Part shown: positions 1 through 8,630 of the stretch, piece after piece | Layout of the letters: each line of letters begins with the position of its first letter | How positions within the stretch are numbered: position 1 is the stretch's first letter | Assembly: GCA_022772085.1 (NCBI GenBank) | Contig: JALFBN010000007.1 | Span: 62,001 to 126,000, forward strand | Length of the DNA: 64,000 nt | From: Porphyromonas sp. | GTDB taxonomy: Bacteria > Bacteroidota > Bacteroidia > Bacteroidales > Porphyromonadaceae | Reading direction: 5' to 3' | Notes under the pieces: model-generated | The model's database searches: none | Seen by the model: the letters and a program-made list of their open reading frames with translations, nothing else | What the model was told of the DNA's origin: nothing | Position numbers and translations under genes: made by a program

Positions 1-681
1 TCAGGAGCAGGAATGAGTGCAGAAAGTGGCATCTCGACATTCCGAGATAGTGATGGACTTTGGGAGCAATACCCGGTGCAACAAGTTGCTTCTATTGAAG
101 GATTTAGAGCAAATCCGCAGTTGGTCTTGGATTTCTATACCGAACGAAGAAAAAACTTCGTGGGATGCGAACCCAATGACGGACATCGAGGATTAGTTGC
201 TTTAGAGCAGGATTGGGATGTGACCGTCATCACTCAAAATATTGATGATCTACATGAGCGAGCAGGTAGCCGTCGAGTTATTCATCTTCATGGAGAAATC
301 ATGAAAAATTGTTCCGTAGATCATCCCGATATAACCTATCCTGTGGATATGGAGCATCCCGAGATCAAGGTTGGGGATTTGGCTCCCGATGGAAGTCAAT
401 TGCGTCCCTTTATCGTCTGGTTTGGAGAAGCTGTCCCCATGATTGTCCCTGCTGCTGAAGCTGTTCGTCGGGCAGATTGTTTTGTCGTAATCGGGACTTC
501 TCTCAATGTTTATCCCGCTGCGGGTCTTTTGGCTTATGTCCCCTGCACGACTCCGATATACTTAGTTGATCCCAAACCAGTGGAGAGTAGTTATCGTAAA
601 GATATTGTTTACATTCGAGCGACAGCGTCAGAGGGAGTTGCTCGGTTGACCGAAATACTCTGTTCCCAGGGCGATGAGTAG
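1..681 (+). CDS. Sir2-family NAD-dependent protein deacylase (5' partial)
   Basis: The frame is open from base 1 and begins inside the sirtuin NAD-binding motif (GAGMSAESGISTFRDSDGLW), so the true start lies left of the window; the ATG at 13 is internal. Visible family motifs are TQNIDDLHERAG, the catalytic-His block HLHGE, FGEAVP, and the late NAD-binding stretch VVIGTSLNVYPAAGL. Sirtuins remove acyl groups from lysine using NAD. The small domain after HLHGE shows one Cys (NCSVDHPD) and no pair of CxxC motifs, so the structural zinc site looks absent, as in some bacterial sirtuins. tadA follows on the same strand after about 60 bp. The family call is firm; the acyl preference is unknown. Confidence 0.93.
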   Translation, partial: SGAGMSAESGISTFRDSDGLWEQYPVQQVASIEGFRANPQLVLDFYTERRKNFVGCEPNDGHRGLVALEQDWDVTVITQNIDDLHERAGSRRVIHLHGEIMKNCSVDHPDITYPVDMEHPEIKVGDLAPDGSQLRPFIVWFGEAVPMIVPAAEAVRRADCFVVIGTSLNVYPAAGLLAYVPCTTPIYLVDPKPVESSYRKDIVYIRATASEGVARLTEILCSQGDE

Positions 682-690
682 CCGTTCCTA

Positions 691-719
691 TTGCTCTATT
701 CCGAAAAATAGTACCTTTG
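691..719 (+). promoter_or_regulatory. Bacteroidota-type promoter for tadA
   Basis: TACCTTTG at 712-719 matches the -7 consensus TAnnTTTG. TTG at 691-693 is a possible -33 element with an 18 bp spacer, slightly short. The predicted transcript starts about 20 bases before the GTG start of the next gene. Confidence 0.5.
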
Positions 720-742
720 TTCCCATCTTATAGTACCATAGA

Positions 743-1195
743 GTGTTGAAAAAAGAGCACCTGACCGAGGATGAAAAAGCGATGCGCATCGCTTTGAAGG
801 AGGCGCATTTAGCCTTAGAGGCCGGCGAAGTGCCTATTGGGGCTGTGCTGGTTGCTCATGGTCGCATCGTAGGACGAGGTCATAATCATGTGGAGCGATT
901 GCAAGATCCTACGGCCCATGCAGAGATGCTTGCTATAACCTCCGCTGTCGATAATTTAGGTGCGAAGTATTTAACTGATTGCACACTTTACGTGACGCTA
1001 GAGCCTTGCGTGATGTGTATGGGTGCGCTTCGTTGGGCACAAGTACGTCGGATCGTTTATGCCGCTCCTGATGACAAAGCAGGGTACCGTCACTTTGCAC
1101 CGAATGCTCCCCACCCTAAGACAAGAATCGAAGAAGGTCCCTATCGAGAAGAAGCAATAGCCCTACTCCAAGATTTTTTTGCGCAACGTCGCTAA
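743..1195 (+). CDS. tadA: tRNA-specific adenosine deaminase TadA
   Basis: TadA deaminates adenosine 34 of tRNA-Arg(ACG) to inosine in the cytoplasm. The 150-residue product has the cytidine/deoxycytidylate-deaminase zinc site: HAE with His59 and the proton-shuttling Glu61, and PCVMC with Cys89 and Cys92. The flanking sequences (PIGAVLV near residue 31, RWAQVRRIVYA after the Cys pair) are typical of TadA. The start chosen is GTG at 743; an ATG at 782 would remove part of the first helix. Its stop overlaps the stop of the convergent methyltransferase by four bases. Confidence 0.95.
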   Translation: MLKKEHLTEDEKAMRIALKEAHLALEAGEVPIGAVLVAHGRIVGRGHNHVERLQDPTAHAEMLAITSAVDNLGAKYLTDCTLYVTLEPCVMCMGALRWAQVRRIVYAAPDDKAGYRHFAPNAPHPKTRIEEGPYREEAIALLQDFFAQRR

Positions 1196-2433
1196 CGGAT
1201 CTCGATGATAACTGTTTCTCCCGAGAGGAGTGTAGTCCCGATCAAGCGGTGTTTATTGCCCTGTTTTATCCCCGTTTTTTTGTAGAAATCTATGGGTTTA
1301 AGGGGGAAGTTTCGTTGTGAGAAATCTGCTTCGGGATAGATCTTTTTTAGCTGTTTTAAGGTGCTTGATTGGGCTGAGTGGAGGCCGATTATTTCGTAAC
1401 TTTTGCCCAAAAAGTGGGTAGGAATGGCTTCTGAGGTATAGAGATGGCTATTGGGATGTAGAGGAAGTGCTCCGTAATACGATGCAATGAAGTGATATAA
1501 TCCACTTTTGAGCAGGGCCGCACTGGGAATAAGTAGATAGCGTTGCAGTTGGGAGGCAAAGCGTGGCTCTTGAGCTTTTTCCTCGGCAAAGGAGGCGACC
1601 ATCTGCCCTAAAACAGAGCCATCTTGGGCAAGGTGAACGACGACGATACGCGTCTCCTCGACGTCGATTGTGCATGATAGAGAGGTGATGTAAAGGAGGA
1701 GTTCCTTAACTTCTTGATCGCTTTGAATAATGTGTATCTCGGCTATGTGGGGTAGTATTCTAAGTGTTTCCTTGAGATCTTCCATCGGAGAGATCTTGAT
1801 GAGGATGCGTCCCTTGTAATTCAAAATCCGCAGCCTTTCACAAACCTCTAGGGGAGAGGGTTCGGTATCGGCGAGGGCATAGGTTCGTTTCCCTGTCTTA
1901 GAGCGACGAGCAGGATCGAAATAAAGTAGTTCCATTCCCTCGAGTACCAATCTCTCTAATTCGTCTAAAAGAGACTTTTGTTCGATGATCAATTCTTTGG
2001 GTTTCCCTTTGAGATAATCAAGGAGGTGAGGTATGTTGTAGGAGGCTGCTTGTACAAGGGCTGGAATCTTTTCTAGATAAATGGCTTTGTTCGCTGTCTG
2101 AGCGAGGTGGATAAAGTCCATACCCAATCCGCCTGTACCATCGACAAAGAAAGGGCTTGATCCGAAACGATTCCCTTTGTAGTGGGCTGTGGCTTCGCTA
2201 GAGCTCTGCTCGTAGGCAATCCCTTCGGGCAAGAAGATCCCGAGAGGAGCGAAAGTGGGGTATTTTTTCCTGACTTTTGTGGAGTAACTGAGTTGGCGGG
2301 CGATGTGTGAGCGTAGCGCAAGGGGGATATCTGACTTGCCTAAGAGAATACGATCAGGCAAAGCATCTCGGTAGGTTGTTTGGGCGAGGTGCAATACCTC
2401 TTTGATCTCTTGGGGGGTAAGAATATCGCTCAT
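1192..2433 (-). CDS. THUMP-like class I SAM-dependent methyltransferase
   Basis: A 413-residue protein with a class I methyltransferase core: the SAM-binding loop FVDGTGGLGMDFIHLA and a later YFDPARR that resembles the DPP(R/Y)-type motif of RNA/DNA base methylases. The C-terminal part resembles the THUMP-like domain of Bacteroidota methyltransferases (family knowledge, from recall). Substrate is probably RNA but is not shown. The open frame extends upstream to 2514, into the dipeptidase gene; ATG at 2433 (MSDILTPQEIKEVL) leaves a tidy 11-base gap and is preferred. It reads in the same direction as the dipeptidase and may be cotranscribed with it. Confidence 0.82.
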   Translation of the reverse strand: MSDILTPQEIKEVLHLAQTTYRDALPDRILLGKSDIPLALRSHIARQLSYSTKVRKKYPTFAPLGIFLPEGIAYEQSSSEATAHYKGNRFGSSPFFVDGTGGLGMDFIHLAQTANKAIYLEKIPALVQAASYNIPHLLDYLKGKPKELIIEQKSLLDELERLVLEGMELLYFDPARRSKTGKRTYALADTEPSPLEVCERLRILNYKGRILIKISPMEDLKETLRILPHIAEIHIIQSDQEVKELLLYITSLSCTIDVEETRIVVVHLAQDGSVLGQMVASFAEEKAQEPRFASQLQRYLLIPSAALLKSGLYHFIASYYGALPLHPNSHLYTSEAIPTHFLGKSYEIIGLHSAQSSTLKQLKKIYPEADFSQRNFPLKPIDFYKKTGIKQGNKHRLIGTTLLSGETVIIEIR

Positions 2434-2444
2434 TGCCGGGGGAC

Positions 2445-3137
2445 TTAAAAGTTTAGGATTTTGTAGCGTTTCCGCACTTCGTACATGGGAATTTCCTCCT
2501 GAAAGTGCCACCACTCCTTATTGTAGCAACGCATACCGACCTGTTTGAGAATGGATCGTAACAATTGGCGGTTTTGTTGGGCTTGGCGCGTGATTTTTTT
2601 TGTTCGGACGAGGTTTTCCTCTTGATCCGTATGCGCTTCTATGCCAAAGTGATCAAAGTCAGTCCCCATGTCTAGCAGTACACCTTGATTATCAGCAATG
2701 GATAGGTCCACGGCTACCCCATAATTGTGTCGTCCACCCCGATCGCCGTTGGCTACATAGATCTTTAGAGGCGTATTGCGTACTGTGGCATACATGATCC
2801 GTTGGACGCTCAGCGGACGGGATGCGTCGAAAATAACAAAGTGATAACCCGGGTACTTTTGACTGAGTAGTTGCTGAGCTTTGGAGAGTCGTTGGGCGAA
2901 AGAGGAAACGAAATAGGCTCGTGAAAGTCCACGGTAAAGGATCTGGTTGGTAAAATTGTTCTCTGTAGCATATCTCAAATCTAGTTGGATCTCAGGGGCT
3001 AGCTCCTGGATATCGGTTAGCCCGAATTGCTCCATCCGGAGATCAATAGCTCCTTTGGGAGGTATCTGTTGTGTCCATCCTGAGAGAGAATACCCCAGTA
3101 GCAGGCTGATGAGTAGTCCGATTGTCCTATGATTCAT
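2445..3137 (-). CDS. M15D (VanX/DdpX-like) D-Ala-D-Ala dipeptidase, exported
   Basis: A 230-residue product with an N-terminal signal peptide (hydrophobic residues 6-22, SGWTQQ cleavage region). Peptidase M15D zinc motifs are clear: the S/GxHxxGxAxD-type block GGRHNYGVAVDLSI and EWWHF near the C-terminus, with DASRPLSVQ upstream. The family cleaves D-alanyl-D-alanine dipeptides. With a signal peptide and no resistance-gene neighbours, peptidoglycan dipeptide scavenging is more likely than vancomycin resistance. It lies between the methyltransferase and the OmpH genes, behind a hairpin that should end the envelope operon. Confidence 0.88.
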   Translation of the reverse strand: MNHRTIGLLISLLLGYSLSGWTQQIPPKGAIDLRMEQFGLTDIQELAPEIQLDLRYATENNFTNQILYRGLSRAYFVSSFAQRLSKAQQLLSQKYPGYHFVIFDASRPLSVQRIMYATVRNTPLKIYVANGDRGGRHNYGVAVDLSIADNQGVLLDMGTDFDHFGIEAHTDQEENLVRTKKITRQAQQNRQLLRSILKQVGMRCYNKEWWHFQEEIPMYEVRKRYKILNF

Positions 3138-3170
3138 AGAGAACGTGGTTGTTTGTTGGGGTAATGAAAG

Positions 3171-3211
3171 CCCCGTCCAACTATCCTTGTTCAGAGGATA
3201 TCTAGACGGGG
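3171..3211 (-). terminator. Stem-loop downstream of the OmpH genes
   Basis: CCCCGTC at 3171-3177 pairs with GACGGGG at 3205-3211, and an inner stem ATCCT/AGGAT (3183-3187/3195-3199) extends the structure. It starts about 20 bases past the stop of the second OmpH gene on the minus strand. The following minus-strand sequence is only moderately T-rich. Confidence 0.6.
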
Positions 3212-3232
3212 AAATCTGAACTTTATTGTTGT

Positions 3233-3730
3233 TTACTTAATCCCAAGACGGGTACGTACTTTTGGGGTGAGGTCTATGGCATCTTTACCGGCGTGGAGGA
3301 ATGCACCAGCCTCTAGGATGTAGGTGCAACCGGCTTCGTCTCCGGCTTTCTTGATCGCATCTAAAACCTTTTGTTGGATGGGTGCAAGGAGTGTTTCTTG
3401 TTGCTTTTGGAGATCTTGTTGCATCACCTGCATAGATTGTTGAATGCGGTTTTGCATATCTACCAACTCCTGTTGGCGACTTTTGCGGATAGCCTCGGAG
3501 AGCGAGTTTTGTTCCTTGGTAAAGGCTTCCACCTTGGTAGAATACTCTTGTTGCATCTTTTGTACTTCTTGTGTGTACTTAGCATCGAGCTCTTGGAGGC
3601 GAGTCTGAGCCGCTTTTGTTTCGGGCATGGCAGCCATAATTTCTTGGGTATTAACCATAGCAATTTTTTGCTGAGCCACGAGAGCAATAGGGCAGAGTGC
3701 CACTATTAAGCTGATGAGGATTTTTTTCAT
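3233..3730 (-). CDS. OmpH/Skp-family periplasmic chaperone
   Basis: A 165-residue protein with a signal peptide (MKKILISLIVALCPIALVAQQ). It then shows the OmpH/Skp pattern: a short beta start (KIAMVNTQEIMAAMPE), a long Gln/Lys/Glu-rich coiled coil (about residues 45-115), and a returning strand (GCTYILEAGAFLHAGKDAIDLTPKV). Skp trimers hold unfolded outer-membrane proteins in the periplasm and deliver them to BAM. It is the second of two adjacent ompH-like genes downstream of bamA, an arrangement also found in P. gingivalis. Both copies are distinct in sequence and look intact. Confidence 0.9.
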   Translation of the reverse strand: MKKILISLIVALCPIALVAQQKIAMVNTQEIMAAMPETKAAQTRLQELDAKYTQEVQKMQQEYSTKVEAFTKEQNSLSEAIRKSRQQELVDMQNRIQQSMQVMQQDLQKQQETLLAPIQQKVLDAIKKAGDEAGCTYILEAGAFLHAGKDAIDLTPKVRTRLGIK

Positions 3731-3787
3731 ACGAAGAATAATGTTGAGTGATTATTATGTTGTCTTATTATAGTAGGAATATGGCTT

Positions 3788-4300
3788 TTACTTGCTGTAT
3801 CCCATTTTTTTGAGTACCTGATCGCTAATATCAATACCGGGGTTGGCATAGATGATACCTGATGTACCTCGATCAAGTACGAGTTGGAAGTTATTGGCTT
3901 TGGAAATCTCCTTGACCGCTTCCCATACTTCATCTTGTATCGGCTTCATCATTTCCGTGCGCTTTTTGTACAATTCTCCTTCAGGTCCAAAATACTTGGT
4001 CTGCAAATCTGCGGCGGCTTGCTCTTTCTTGATGATTTCGTCTTCACGAGTTTTCTTTTGAGCAGCTGAAAGGAACACGAGATCCTTTTGGTATTTCTTG
4101 TAAAGTGTTTCAGCTTCGGTTTGGACCTTCTGCACTTCTTGTTGCCATTTCTTAGAGACTGACTCCAACTGTTCATTCATCATTTCGTAGTTGGGGATGT
4201 TTTTGAGAATATACTCCATGTCCACAAGGGCATATTTTTGAGCAGAAGCAGCGAGTATGGCAGAGGCTGCAAAGAGTAGGGTTATTACCAATCTTTTCAT
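3788..4300 (-). CDS. OmpH/Skp-family periplasmic chaperone
   Basis: A 170-residue product starting at ATG 4300 (MKRLVITLLFAASAILAASA); an in-frame GTG six bases upstream is less likely. The signal peptide is followed by YALVDMEYILKNIPNYEMMNEQLE, a coiled coil of about 70 residues, and a C-terminal strand (FQLVLDRGTSGIIYANPGIDISDQVLKKMGYSK, seen in part). This is the classic OmpH layout. It sits 81 bases after bamA on the same strand and probably shares its transcript. Its role is to chaperone nascent outer-membrane proteins toward BamA. Confidence 0.9.
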   Translation of the reverse strand: MKRLVITLLFAASAILAASAQKYALVDMEYILKNIPNYEMMNEQLESVSKKWQQEVQKVQTEAETLYKKYQKDLVFLSAAQKKTREDEIIKKEQAAADLQTKYFGPEGELYKKRTEMMKPIQDEVWEAVKEISKANNFQLVLDRGTSGIIYANPGIDISDQVLKKMGYSK

Positions 4301-4381
4301 GATCACTGGTTTTTAATAGAGTTATACTTCATTATTACTATTGGAACAACAAAGGGGTATTTCGTTTATTTTGGCACTGAC

Positions 4382-7090
4382 TTAGAATTCCTTGTTCAGC
4401 ACAAAATGAACATTGCTACCACCTCTGTCGGCACTGTTATTGGGGCGATCAAATCCGTATCCCCAGTCAATTCCGAGCAATCCGACCATGGGGAGTGTGA
4501 TGCGTACACCGAATCCTGCCGACCGCTTGAGGTTGAAAGGATTGATGTCCGCTATGTTGGTCCACGCATTCCCGGCTTCTAGGAAGGCGAGTGCCCAGAT
4601 GTTGGTCTGACCTTGGAAGACAACAGGAATACGAAGCTCCGTCGTAAGGCGCATAAAGGCGGTGGCATAGTCATAGTTACTCCCTGCAATTGTTCCGTTT
4701 TTGTAACCGCGAAGTCCGATCGTCTCGTTCATATAACCGCCAACGTATCCACTCATACCATCACCACCCATGTAGTAGGTTCCAAAGGGAGAACGTTTGT
4801 AGGGATGATAAGTTCCGAGGATCCCAAGATCAAGTCTGTTCATCAGCACCGGAGTATATTGCACTGTCTGTGGATTAGCAAGAGGGGTAAACACGCGTCC
4901 CGTAAAACGCCACTTGTGATACTCCACGAAGCGGTATCTCTTTTCTGATGAGAGTCTTGGGTCAGCGTAGTCTACGTTGTCAAAGAGCGAGTAGGGGGGA
5001 GTTGCCGTAACGCTCAATGAGAAGTCCGAACCGCGTCTTGTGTAGATCGGGTTATCCAACGAGGAGCGTGAAATCTTGAGTTGTAGGTTGATGTCGTTGG
5101 CCGATCCGTTGTGGAAGCCTTCGAATGTATCGTACACCCAATCGTTGAGGTGGTAGTAATTGTAGTTGAGGGAGGCATAGAACATAAACCAATTGTCGGG
5201 CCAGTTCAGTCGCTTTCCATATCCGATAGAGCCACCCAGGATGGAGAGCGATTGGTTGGGATTGTATGCCTTTTCCATAAGGGCCCCTCCATCACCATAT
5301 CCGTATCCGTTGCCATAGCCTCCATATCCACCGTAACCATATCCGCCATATCCGTAGTATGGGTTGTAGTAACCTGCTTGGGAGGAGATATTGTTATTGT
5401 AGAATTTTGTGTCCAACGCCGTTTGTCTCGAATAGAAGATGCTAGCAGAGAAGTAATTAGGGCGTTTTCCCCCGAACCAAGGATCGATAAAACTCAAACT
5501 ATACTGCTGGTAATAGCGTCCGTTTGTAGATACGTTGAGCGAAAGTGTTTGCCCATCTCCTTGGGGAATGATCCCTTTGTACATACTAGGATGAAAGAGG
5601 TTGTACATGGAGAAGTTGGTGAAACTGAGTCCGACACTTGCGATCAACCCTGCTTGACTCCACCCGAGGGACATTTCAAACTTATCGCTTCGCTTCGGTT
5701 CCAGGTTGTACTCAATATCCACCGTACCGTCCTGTGTGTTGGGGACGGGCTTGGGAATACTCTTTTCGGGATCGAACTGATTCAGCTGATTCAGAGCCAT
5801 ATAGGAGTTCATGAGATCGTCCTTACTGAAAAGTTTGCCCGGCTTGGTATAAAGTTCCCTACGGATCACGTTTTCGTACACGAGGTCATTTCCGTTGATG
5901 ATAACCTTGCGAATCGTTGCTTGAGGACCCTCCGAAATACGCAAATCCAACATGACGGAGTCTTCCCCCACAATCGCCGTTTCGATAGGATCGATGTGAG
6001 CAAATATATAACCGTTATTGTAGTAGAGATTGGCCACTGCGTCCTCATCGGTTGAGAGGCGGCTTTCAATCCTTTTTTGGTTATAGACTTCACCCTCCTT
6101 GATACCCAACATTGCTTGGAGGAAATCCGTAGGATATTTGGTGTTACCTACGAAGCGAAGTCCTTTTATGTAGTATTTTTTTCCCTCATCTAGCTTGATT
6201 TGGATCTTGATGCGTTTGGGGTTCTGCGGATCTTTTACGATGGTATCTGAAACGATCTCCGCATCCCGATACCCTGCTTCGTGATACCGAGCAAGTAGGT
6301 TGTTAAGGTCCTCTTTGTAATCTTTTTCGATAAATTTCTTTTGGCTGAAAATCTCTAGAATGCTGGACCAAGCCCTTCCCTTGGATAGGGAGAAGAGTTC
6401 ATTGGTTTTCTTCATGGCTGCTCTAAGTGTGCTGTTACTCAGAGATTTATTGCCAATGAACTCAATTTCGCTGACCTTGATCTTATTCTTTTTGTCAATG
6501 GCTACGGTCACGAGTACGTGGTTTTGCTTTGAGAGGTCATTTTTTTGCTCTACCTCCACGGTCATGTCGCTGTACCCCTTTTCATCGAAGTACTTCTTGA
6601 CCAGTTGCTTGGTGCGGTCAATGATGTTGGGCGTGAGTTGCATCTCTGCGTGCAGTCCCGTTTTCTCTTCAAGGTCCTTACGTTCACTTTTCGATACGCC
6701 TGTAAATGATACACTCGAAATCTTGGGTCTTTGTTTAAGTTGAATCTCCAGCCAGATCTTATTACCCTCTATTTTGTTGGCCACGATGCGTGCATTGTCA
6801 AAGTACCCATTGCGCATAAACCGACGTACCGCATCACTAAAGGCAATCCCCGGCACCTCCACAAAGTCACCTACGTTAAGCCCCGATAGATTGATAAGAA
6901 TGGCTGGGTCATAGCCCTCTCCCCCCGTTACGGTAATATCAGCGATTTGGTAATTTGTGGGGCGAGCATAGTTGATCTCTACCTTGTCGGGAGGCGTTGT
7001 GGGCGATTCGCTTTGAGCCAGCAATTGAGGGATGCCTGCGAGGGTTAATCCCGAAAGGAATAGGATATTTACTAGGAATTTACGTATCAT
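4382..7090 (-). CDS. bamA: BamA, outer-membrane protein assembly factor
   Basis: A 902-residue Omp85 protein that folds beta-barrels into the outer membrane. It has a signal peptide (residues 1-25), a run of POTRA repeats through about residue 480 (for example the GNKSLSNSTLRAAM, GNTKYPTDFLQAMLG and GNDLVYENVIRRELYTKPG starts), then a 16-strand-type barrel ending in aromatic F (VHFVLNKEF). A DxGYGFDRPN-like block lies near the end. About residues 573-605 form a Gly/Tyr-rich stretch (GYGGYGYGGYGGYGNGYGYG) inside the barrel domain, likely an extracellular loop. Its ATG overlaps the uppS stop by four bases, indicating translational coupling. Confidence 0.96.
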   Translation of the reverse strand: MIRKFLVNILFLSGLTLAGIPQLLAQSESPTTPPDKVEINYARPTNYQIADITVTGGEGYDPAILINLSGLNVGDFVEVPGIAFSDAVRRFMRNGYFDNARIVANKIEGNKIWLEIQLKQRPKISSVSFTGVSKSERKDLEEKTGLHAEMQLTPNIIDRTKQLVKKYFDEKGYSDMTVEVEQKNDLSKQNHVLVTVAIDKKNKIKVSEIEFIGNKSLSNSTLRAAMKKTNELFSLSKGRAWSSILEIFSQKKFIEKDYKEDLNNLLARYHEAGYRDAEIVSDTIVKDPQNPKRIKIQIKLDEGKKYYIKGLRFVGNTKYPTDFLQAMLGIKEGEVYNQKRIESRLSTDEDAVANLYYNNGYIFAHIDPIETAIVGEDSVMLDLRISEGPQATIRKVIINGNDLVYENVIRRELYTKPGKLFSKDDLMNSYMALNQLNQFDPEKSIPKPVPNTQDGTVDIEYNLEPKRSDKFEMSLGWSQAGLIASVGLSFTNFSMYNLFHPSMYKGIIPQGDGQTLSLNVSTNGRYYQQYSLSFIDPWFGGKRPNYFSASIFYSRQTALDTKFYNNNISSQAGYYNPYYGYGGYGYGGYGGYGNGYGYGDGGALMEKAYNPNQSLSILGGSIGYGKRLNWPDNWFMFYASLNYNYYHLNDWVYDTFEGFHNGSANDINLQLKISRSSLDNPIYTRRGSDFSLSVTATPPYSLFDNVDYADPRLSSEKRYRFVEYHKWRFTGRVFTPLANPQTVQYTPVLMNRLDLGILGTYHPYKRSPFGTYYMGGDGMSGYVGGYMNETIGLRGYKNGTIAGSNYDYATAFMRLTTELRIPVVFQGQTNIWALAFLEAGNAWTNIADINPFNLKRSAGFGVRITLPMVGLLGIDWGYGFDRPNNSADRGGSNVHFVLNKEF

Positions 7091-7884
7091 AGGGTATCTA
7101 GAGGAGCAACGCCTTCGGGGGCGATTGCGCTTGTTTTGGAAGATTGAATAGGAGTTGTAGAGTCTACATTGCCAAAACGACGATTACGCCGTGCAAAGTC
7201 TTGGATCGCTATGTGTAGATCGTCTTCATCGAAGTCAGGCCAAAGTGTAGGAGTAAAGTAGAGTTCCGTATAAGCCAGTTGGTATAATAAAAAGTTGCTG
7301 ATACGCAACTCTCCACCTGTTCGGATCAGCAGATCGGGATCGGGTATGCCATAGGTGGTGAGGTAGGGCGCAATAGCCTCCTCCTCCGGTAGATCTTTCG
7401 GATTTATCTCCCCCGAAGCGACTTTTTGTGCCAGGGTGCGCATCGCCTCATTTACTTCCCAACGAGAGGAGTAACTCAGGCATACAATGAGCGTTATTTT
7501 ACTGTTTTTCGCAGTTGTTTTCTCTGTACGATCTATCGCTTTTTGCGTTGCAAGAGGCAACCTTTTGAGGTCCCCAATGGCTCGTACGCGGATGCCATTT
7601 GCCATAAATTCGGGCGTGTATTGCTCGATCGCTTGGGCAAGGAGAGCCATTAGGGCATCGATTTCGGCTGTTGGTCTACTCCAATTTTCCGAGCTAAAGG
7701 CATATACTGTTAGATATTTGACCCCCTCCCGAGAGGCGGCCATTACGGTGCGTCTCAGAGCCGTCACACCCTCGATGTGTCCTCGAGAGCGCTCTTCTCC
7801 TCGGGCTTTGGCCCAGCGACCATTACCATCCATGATGATGGCAATATGTTGAGGCGTTTTGTTGTTATCGTGCAATTTGCTCAT
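7087..7884 (-). CDS. uppS: Isoprenyl transferase (undecaprenyl diphosphate synthase)
   Basis: This enzyme condenses isopentenyl diphosphate onto farnesyl diphosphate to make the C55 carrier used for peptidoglycan, O-antigen and capsule. The 265-residue protein has the cis-prenyltransferase signatures IAIIMDGNGRWAKARG (catalytic Asp in MDGNGRWA), SRGHIEG, FSSENW, and RTGGELRISNFLLYQLAYTELYF. A low-complexity tail (about residues 240-265) follows the conserved core. It overlaps the upstream PorG gene by 20 bases and bamA by four, so the three are cotranscribed. Carrier lipid supply is directly relevant to the polysaccharide genes later in the window. Confidence 0.96.
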   Translation of the reverse strand: MSKLHDNNKTPQHIAIIMDGNGRWAKARGEERSRGHIEGVTALRRTVMAASREGVKYLTVYAFSSENWSRPTAEIDALMALLAQAIEQYTPEFMANGIRVRAIGDLKRLPLATQKAIDRTEKTTAKNSKITLIVCLSYSSRWEVNEAMRTLAQKVASGEINPKDLPEEEAIAPYLTTYGIPDPDLLIRTGGELRISNFLLYQLAYTELYFTPTLWPDFDEDDLHIAIQDFARRNRRFGNVDSTTPIQSSKTSAIAPEGVAPLDTL

Positions 7885-8605
7885 TTATGTTGCAGGAGGT
7901 GCCACGAGATGAAAATTCATATGTGACCCCAAGGGTTATCATTATCATGCCATCTCCCCCCTTATACCAAGACGATTGGACGTGGTATGGGTTGCTGAGG
8001 ATGTTCGAATTGGTTCCTAAAGTATCAAGTTTGTCCGCGAAGAAGTGTCGTCCTCCGAGCGAAGCAATCAGATTCCACCGGTTGGCGAATTTGTATTTTA
8101 CCCCGACTGCACCCTCTATACCGGGCAAGAATACGGGGGTACCTTTGCCCAATGCCACACCGACATTGAGTCCTAGAGCGATGTAGGGACTCCACCGCTT
8201 GGTGTGTAGGAAAGGGTACTTATCGCTATACGCAAAGAAGTTGTATTCTCCCCGAGTGGCAAGCAGTAGGGTGTGGGCTGTAAAGCGAATCGGATCGGAC
8301 ACTTCGGGGAATACGTTTTTCGTTACCCGGGTACTTCCTTGCAGTAGATTGAGGGAGAGATCTCCCGAAAAGGCTAGTCTGAAGTTGTGATTGTAGCGCA
8401 TCTGGATACCTGCACCTCCCCCAAGGGTTGCAAAAGGGATCACCTTATTAGCATCGCCTAAGTAGCTATTGACAGAGCCCCAAGCACCCCATTCCATACG
8501 ATACTCTTGCGCCCGGGCTGTCTGCATCCCTCCAAGCATAAGAAGGAGTACCCACCACGAGTGTAGGGGTAGCAGCCGAGAGGATGGAATGGTGTGATGC
8601 ATCAT
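7865..8605 (-). CDS. porG: PorG-like T9SS outer-membrane beta-barrel (DUF6089)
   Basis: A 246-residue exported protein: hydrophobic signal segment about residues 15-32 ending QTARAQ, then alternating beta strands of a small barrel (EWGAWGSVNSYLGDAN, LLLATRGEYNFFAYSD, GLNVGVALGKG, MIITLGVTYEF-type end strand). The order PorG, UppS, BamA, OmpH, OmpH matches the P. gingivalis PG0189-PG0193 block as I recall it, where PG0189 is the type IX secretion component PorG. Family assignment rests on this synteny and on barrel features. The T9SS would export the LRR proteins found later in this window. Confidence 0.75.
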   Translation of the reverse strand: MMHHTIPSSRLLPLHSWWVLLLMLGGMQTARAQEYRMEWGAWGSVNSYLGDANKVIPFATLGGGAGIQMRYNHNFRLAFSGDLSLNLLQGSTRVTKNVFPEVSDPIRFTAHTLLLATRGEYNFFAYSDKYPFLHTKRWSPYIALGLNVGVALGKGTPVFLPGIEGAVGVKYKFANRWNLIASLGGRHFFADKLDTLGTNSNILSNPYHVQSSWYKGGDGMIMITLGVTYEFSSRGTSCNINEQIAR

Positions 8606-8630
8606 AAGACCGGCTCTTCAGAGGCGTTTA

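Noticed and set aside
2445-3137. VanX as a sign of vancomycin resistance
   Set aside because: No vanH, vanA-type ligase or vanRS genes are nearby and the protein has a signal peptide, unlike cytoplasmic resistance VanX.
5111-6055. A 314-codon plus-strand open frame
   Set aside because: It lies wholly inside bamA on the opposite strand, lacks any family feature and is a codon-bias shadow.
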